Assembly: GCF_051020765.1 (NCBI RefSeq)
Contig: NC_134935.1
Coordinates: forward strand, 15,253,579 to 15,317,578
Length of the DNA: 64,000 bases
Direction: 5' to 3'
DNA from: Lasioglossum baleicum
Lineage: Eukaryota > Arthropoda > Insecta > Hymenoptera > Halictidae
Shown here piece after piece: positions 58,835 through 64,000 of this stretch. The stretch's first letter is position 1, and each line of letters starts with the position of its first letter. The notes below the pieces were generated by a model, which saw only the letters and a list, made by a program, of their open reading frames with translations, was not told the DNA's origin and did no database searches. The translations under genes were made by a program, and so were the position numbers.

Positions 58835-59738
58835 CGTCACCGTCGATAGGAAAAAGCGACCGCTCTCCGTCTTTCCAATTAATTTGTCCAGCAGCTTCGT
58901 GTTCTCGACGGTCCCCCTGCGTCTTTGTCAAGTTGTGTTCCTCAAGGTCCCCTGTCAAGGTGTACAGGCAGTCACGTTTTCACTGGACCACCTGTGGTGT
59001 ATCATTTCTCGCCGTTCAGCTTGTCGTTGTCGTTCGTTTCTGATCTTATTGAACGAAGTATCGCAGTTGATGGATAGCGACTCGGCTTGGAGAAAAGAAG
59101 GACTCCTCTAGCCGATCGATTGTTCCCGGATGTCCTGTCGAGTCGGTGTCCCTCGGCTGCGTTCGTCGTTCATTGATTGCCTGCGAACCTGTTCGAGGAA
59201 GAGTTCGAAGAGTTTTCGCTTCTGTTCGTTGTGATGAGTCCTGGGACTTGGGATTAGGAGACGCTGTAGGTTGATGCCGAGGACTATTGATGGTTTGGAG
59301 GCTGCCAGGTGTTTGAGGATTGATCTGCAGGCTGCTGAAGCTGTAGAGCAAGTATACAGCAGATGTCCAATCACATGAATCCTCATTTGTGACTTTGTCC
59401 ATCTATTGAAGTGCTGAAATTGCTACAGTTGGTAGGTCTAAGTGACTTAACACTTGTCAAATGATTGAGTCATAGATTCTGCCTAATCTTCTGAATGTGG
59501 CAAAGTGTAGATCAGGTTCCTAAGCAGATGAATCTTTATTTGCAAGTGTGTTGGATCCTAGAAGCAAAAATCACTACAACCACCGAATTCATAGTCCTCG
59601 GGTCAGAGGATTGATTGGTTTCTTCTGGGAACAATAACCACTCAAGACCCACCTCCTCGTGGCTCGACCAGTCGCCAATCTCGTACCAATTAACCAAAAC
59701 TTAGGAGAACTGGTCATAGCACTCGGCGAGCCGCTAGG

Positions 59739-59790
59739 AGGATCTAGCAATCCGTCAAAGGATCTAGCAATCCGTCAGAGGATCTAGCAC
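59739..59790. repeat. 20-bp tandem repeat in the 3' UTR
   Basis: AGGATCTAGCAATCCGTCAA, the same with a final G, and a third partial copy AGGATCTAGCACC. Confidence 0.93.
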
Positions 59791-59857
59791 CTTCGGTCCA
59801 CGCTCGCGAATGTTCGCCTTCGGAGAGGGAACTCCGAGAGTCGTTCTGAAAAAGAAA

Positions 59858-59892
59858 CTATATATACATACATATATATATATATATCTGTT
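59858..59892. repeat. TA-rich microsatellite in the 3' UTR
   Basis: ATATATACATACATATATAT-type sequence running into CTGTTTT. Confidence 0.85.
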
Positions 59893-61686
59893 TTAGACTC
59901 TTCAATGTTCAATAATATATACATATTGTCTATGTAGTAGCGTCTCCCGCTGGAAGAGGGGAGACAGCTTCGAGTTTCTGGAGTTGAGATTATGTTCAGA
60001 GCCCTAGGTGATGAGAACTTCATCGGGATCATTTTTTAATCATCTTCTGGGTCAAGAAGGATTTTAATGTTGGTTGTATTTCGTCTGAAGTCTTCTGTTC
60101 CTTATTATTGTATGTATATCATGGGTTAGGTTTTGATTAAGTGTAGTTTGATATATTGACTGCCATAATGTGCGAATGACACTATCCTTGATTTAAGAAT
60201 CAATTTTTATTGTAATTTTGGTGGATGAGACTTTGTTGCAAAAGTATTTAATGTTGAATGAACTTATAAAATCAGATGAAAAGATTAAAAACAATTTTTT
60301 TTTGAGATCCTAGTTTTGGCAGTTAAAATTACAAGTCAATGTTTTGGCGGAGACTCCAGCTAGGTAAAAAATGTAGAAAATTAAATTAGGAGAGCAAGAT
60401 TTACTCTTCATGTTGGGTTGAGTAGAATGTTCACTTAGTTTAAATAAAAAAGCGAAATCCAATATGCTCTCCATAGATATTCTAATAAAATTAGGAGAAT
60501 TACAATTGCTTAAAGCAGAATCATTTTATTGTCTTGGGACGAACTTTCTAATCAACTCAACATTTTCTCTAAATTAGATTTTGTCGTTCCACATTATTAT
60601 AATCGCACTGTGGCAAGATTGAAATTTGCCTCGTAGCTGTCGGCGACAAAATCGTCGCTGACATTTGATCTCAATCAACAAGTACCTTTCTAACCCCTTG
60701 TCTTATAATTTATTTCACAATTGAGCTTACAAAGGTCTCTGATAAACTGCAGATTTTTACGCAAATACAAGGTAACATTTTTATTTTACGAGTATTTCTA
60801 CAGGAAATGCACCGAATTTTCTGGAGAGCTTTCTCTGTTATTCTAAATACAAATTTGTATAAATATCTGCAGTTGGTTCATCAACAAAGTAACTGGAAGA
60901 ATAAATGACATTTATTACTGGATGAAGACAGGTATTTTAAATAAATCCATCGAATTCGAGTTTAACTCGACACTTCAAGACAAGGAGTTAATTTATCAAA
61001 TCAATCTATAACAATTTCCAAAGGATATAATTTTTAGTTCCTTTGGAATCTTTTTATAAGAATAAATTATCTTTAGATCCTGATTAACTTTCGACGTTTT
61101 TCTAAAAATATGCCGGAGTCCTCTCGAAGCACTTCCACGCAAAATGATCTTCCAACAGTAACATATCCACAAGTCTCGGGTTCCCTACGTTACGCACAAA
61201 TCTATTTCTGATAATGGCGATTTTTTACAAAATTCGAGCAACTATATCAGTAGCTGATGAGGTCCAGGACCTCTCTGATAGCATTGAAAGTCCTAGGAAA
61301 CGAGTCCTGATGAACATTTGAGAGCGTGGACCGCAAGGAATCCAAGAATATTCGATTTCGAACTAATTTACAACGATTTTAATTGTTTCTTCTGTTATTG
61401 TGACTAGTCATCGCGATTGAGGGACTCTGAGGAGTCTGATGACCGGAGTCTGGCGTTGAGATTGTCTCGGGCTCGTGTAGAATGTAATTATAGTGATTGG
61501 ACTGGGGATTTTTATGCAACTACACATTTTTAGTGATTTATAAAAATGATTCTCCCAATGAAATGTATTTTCTCTTTTGTTGTGAATTTTTTGGTGACGA
61601 TCGTTGTGTACAGATATGAAAATTATTTAATTTGTTTTAGTTTATTGTAAAATATGTTATACGTTGTACAATTCTTATTTTTATAC

Positions 61687-61692
61687 AATAAA
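61687..61692 (+). terminator. Candidate proximal polyadenylation signal AATAAA
   Basis: AATAAA within TTATACAATAAAAATTT, about 2.85 kb after the PC2 stop codon, in an AT-rich context. It would make the shorter of two possible long 3' UTRs. Confidence 0.3.
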
Positions 61693-63000
61693 AATTTTAT
61701 CCATCAGTTTATTAAAGTTAGAATTATGTCCATTCATTTTTATTGTACGCGTCGTTGTTAGGTTTGATATTTTAGCAGGATCGTTTATTTTATTGTTTTT
61801 ATAAGCTTAAGTGTTATTTCTAATTATTTTTAGAGACGACTTTTGAGAAAATTTATGTTCCCATTTGTAGGAACAAATTTTGAGGAAGTTTTTATGAAGA
61901 ATTATAAATATTATATTTATTTAACTTCTAGTCTATGACAATTTCTGTACAAAATAATTTTGTATGTACAAAGATCCGCACCCTAGTAATAATAATCTGT
62001 GTATTATTCTGCATATTGCTATTCCAGTACATTATTTTATAAGAACTTCATTATCAAACGATTTAGAAGACGAAGAAGAATAAAAATACTATTAATTTTT
62101 GTTCACATGTACGATTCTTTATGTTTTATGAATATGTTATAATAATAATCAATGTTACAGATGCATAAAGATCGTCAGTCTAGTAGTAATAAATAACCTG
62201 CAAACACATTTCTCTGCAACTACGTATTTTGAAAAATTATTTTAAGGGAAACCAAGGGAAGGAGAAAATTTCTCGATCTAATTAAAGCATTCCTTATAGC
62301 AACGATAAAATATAAATAGCTATAACAGCTAGTTTTCGGTACACCAAAAAATTCGTTCAGCTCATTACGAAGCTTCTTCTAATAAAAACGACAAAAAATA
62401 CTATCAAAGTGACAAAAATATACAATTTTTATTGTCATATATTTTTCACGAATTATTCAAACGTGGATATACGATCAATTCGTAAAGATGCACTTGTGCA
62501 TCTGCACAGATTCACAGGCAAGCGAAGTTTTCGATTTATCAGAAAATTGAACAAAAATTTCGACACGAAACTAAATTAGACTGCATTCAGTTGAATCGTT
62601 ATACACGCTTTTCCTGCGAACCTAAATATGCCAAAGGTGCATAACAAATCCGCTGATAACGAAGGCTCGGAAGCGGGACTGGGATCGCGTTTAAGATCGA
62701 ATCGGCCGCGATTTAGGGATCTGTCCGCGAGGTTGGGCTCCCAGTTTCGCGGAGGAGCCTTCGGGGAATAGTTTCGAGCACTTAGGCGAGCTCGTATCGA
62801 GGAGATACTTTTTCCCGCGGGGATTTCCCGTGCGCGTAGAAAGGGGTTGGTCTGAAAGGAAACACTAAATCGCGAGAACGCGAAAAAAGAATTTCGCTGG
62901 TGCTCGCCGCGCTGCAAGCTGCAATTTGCGAACTGCAATTCAGCTTCGATCTCAAGAACGAGATTTTCAGTTTCGATGAACGAAGTGCGAGACGAAAAAG

Positions 63001-63075
63001 TGTGTGTGAGTGGGAGAGAAAGAAAAGAAGAATGAGAGAAAGAGAGTGAGAAAGAGAGAGAGAGCGAGAGAAGTA
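63001..63075. repeat. GA-rich microsatellite near the distal 3' end
   Basis: GAGAGAAAGA-type purine run of about 75 bases on the + strand, responsible for long Ser/Leu-rich frames on the other strand. Confidence 0.8.
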
Positions 63076-63349
63076 AAAAGAGTATAATTTATGAAGAGAA
63101 AATATAATAAAAAAATGAGAACAGACAAAAAAAGACATGTGTAGATACTCTAGGTACGTAGCGATCAGAGTTCGAAAAATTTCCGCATAAAGCGTCAAGA
63201 AGAACGTGAGACAGACGAGTACATATTATATATACATATATAAAGAAGAATATATATATATACATACATATATATTAAAAAAGAAGAAAAAGGATATATA
63301 GTCGAAGTGAATTTAATCAACCTTATTCTGTACGTGATGTACGTGGATG

Positions 63350-63355
63350 AATAAA
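63350..63355 (+). terminator. Candidate distal polyadenylation signal AATAAA
   Basis: GATGAATAAAATC followed by TTTATTTTTTGG, which resembles a signal with a downstream U-rich element. It lies about 4.5 kb after the stop codon and just before a change in composition. Confidence 0.4.
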
Positions 63356-63375
63356 ATCTTTATTTTTTGGCCTGC

Positions 63376-64000
63376 ATCGTTTTTATATGCTGTACCTGCG
63401 ATCCATTGACGTCATCGACCTCTCCTCCCCCTCCTCCCTTTTTTTTAGGATTGCACTGAAGGGTGCATCGGCGCGGATCGAAGATTGCGATGATTTTTCT
63501 GTTTCGGTTTTGGTCTTGATCGTGGAGAATGCGAAATGGTAAAAATATTATTTTTCTAATAATATCATTCTACATTGAAATTGTATTATAAGAAATCCTC
63601 GACTGCCAAGGGTTACATTGTTAGTTATTTATATCGAGTCCAATAGAATTATTACAAATAATTGCTCTTGTGAGTATGCATTTAATTCCTGAAGTGGTCA
63701 ATTTACAATTTAATTATATTGTTACCAAAATATCAGAATACATTACCCAATTCTACCATTGCTAATTTAAGACCTCGACAGATAATCTAGGTCTCTCTGG
63801 GAAAAATATTTGAAGAATCTAAGAATCCTCATTAGTCAAGAGTTCAATTTTTAGCTATTTGTTATTTAATAACTAATGTACACGCAGCAGTACTGTACAG
63901 TCTAAGTGAAAATGAATCTTCCATCGTGTGGATTTAATGATTTGATCACTTGTTCGGGTCCGCAGATCATTCCCGGGACGCGTGATAGCGGATCGACGCG
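63376..64000. other. Downstream flank, nothing recognised
   Basis: Starts with a C-rich/T-rich stretch (CCTCCCCCTCCTCCC at about 63424), then AT-rich sequence. No open frame, RNA gene or repeat could be supported. Confidence 0.6.

Larger units (their letters stand above)
58835..63375 (+). other. amon: Probable 3' untranslated region of PC2
   Basis: No further exon of PC2 is expected after the stop. The sequence up to about 63.4 kb is AT-rich, with TA and GA microsatellites and several stop codons in all frames. Candidate polyadenylation signals include AATAAA at 61687-61692 and at 63350-63355; the second is followed by a T-rich stretch and then GC-richer sequence. The 3' end is inferred from signal and composition only; shorter isoforms are equally possible. 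Confidence 0.5.

Noticed and set aside
58702..59043. 113-codon + frame across the PC2 stop
   Set aside because: Different frame from PC2 exon 11; shadow of the exon and UTR.
60535..60575. CTTGGGACGAACTTTCTAATCAA resembling a mariner end in the 3' UTR
   Set aside because: A weak match with no partner end nearby.
62576..63198. 120- and 138-codon - strand frames with a hydrophobic Ser/Leu stretch
   Set aside because: The hydrophobic part is the complement of a GA microsatellite; the rest has no recognisable content.

Overview
The window is eukaryotic and holds one recognisable gene: the 3' eleven coding exons of a prohormone/proprotein convertase 2 (PC2; amontillado, amon, in Drosophila), all on the + strand from 18823 to 58834. 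Joined with the GT and AG sites seen in the sequence, the exons read without interruption for 582 residues to a TAA stop. They carry the propeptide basic sites, the Asp/His/Ser subtilase triad, the Asp (not Asn) oxyanion residue that marks PC2, and the P domain. Short exons, long AT-rich introns and close resemblance to the fly protein indicate an insect. A hymenopteran is my guess and is not proven. The signal peptide and the first part of the propeptide are missing. I found no exon for them in 1-18822, so they most likely lie upstream of the window.

Layout: 1-18822 is intron or upstream sequence full of repeats (hAT MITE, foldback element, minisatellites, a 1.3 kb purine-rich tract). 18823-22355 holds the propeptide and the start of the catalytic domain. 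27193-49060 holds the rest of the catalytic domain. 56361-57554 completes it and begins the P domain. 57822-58834 holds the end of the P domain and the stop codon. From 58835 to about 63375 is a probable long 3' UTR ending after an AATAAA at 63350. The last 600 bases show nothing clear.

The introns are the other content. They hold non-autonomous DNA transposons from several superfamilies, several with matching target-site duplications: two hAT (8-bp TSD), two piggyBac (TTAA), one Harbinger-like (TTA) and two Tc1/mariner-type (TA-type), plus three inverted-repeat elements of uncertain class. Many stretches are old local tandem duplications with periods of about 100-300 bp, alongside short minisatellites (12-13, 20, 26, 27, 32 and 64 bp). 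No tRNA, rRNA, CRISPR array, bacterial operon or second protein-coding gene could be supported on either strand. The open frames outside the PC2 exons look like chance frames or shadows. I see no novel multi-gene system. The points of interest are the PC2 gene structure and how mobile elements sit against its splice sites.
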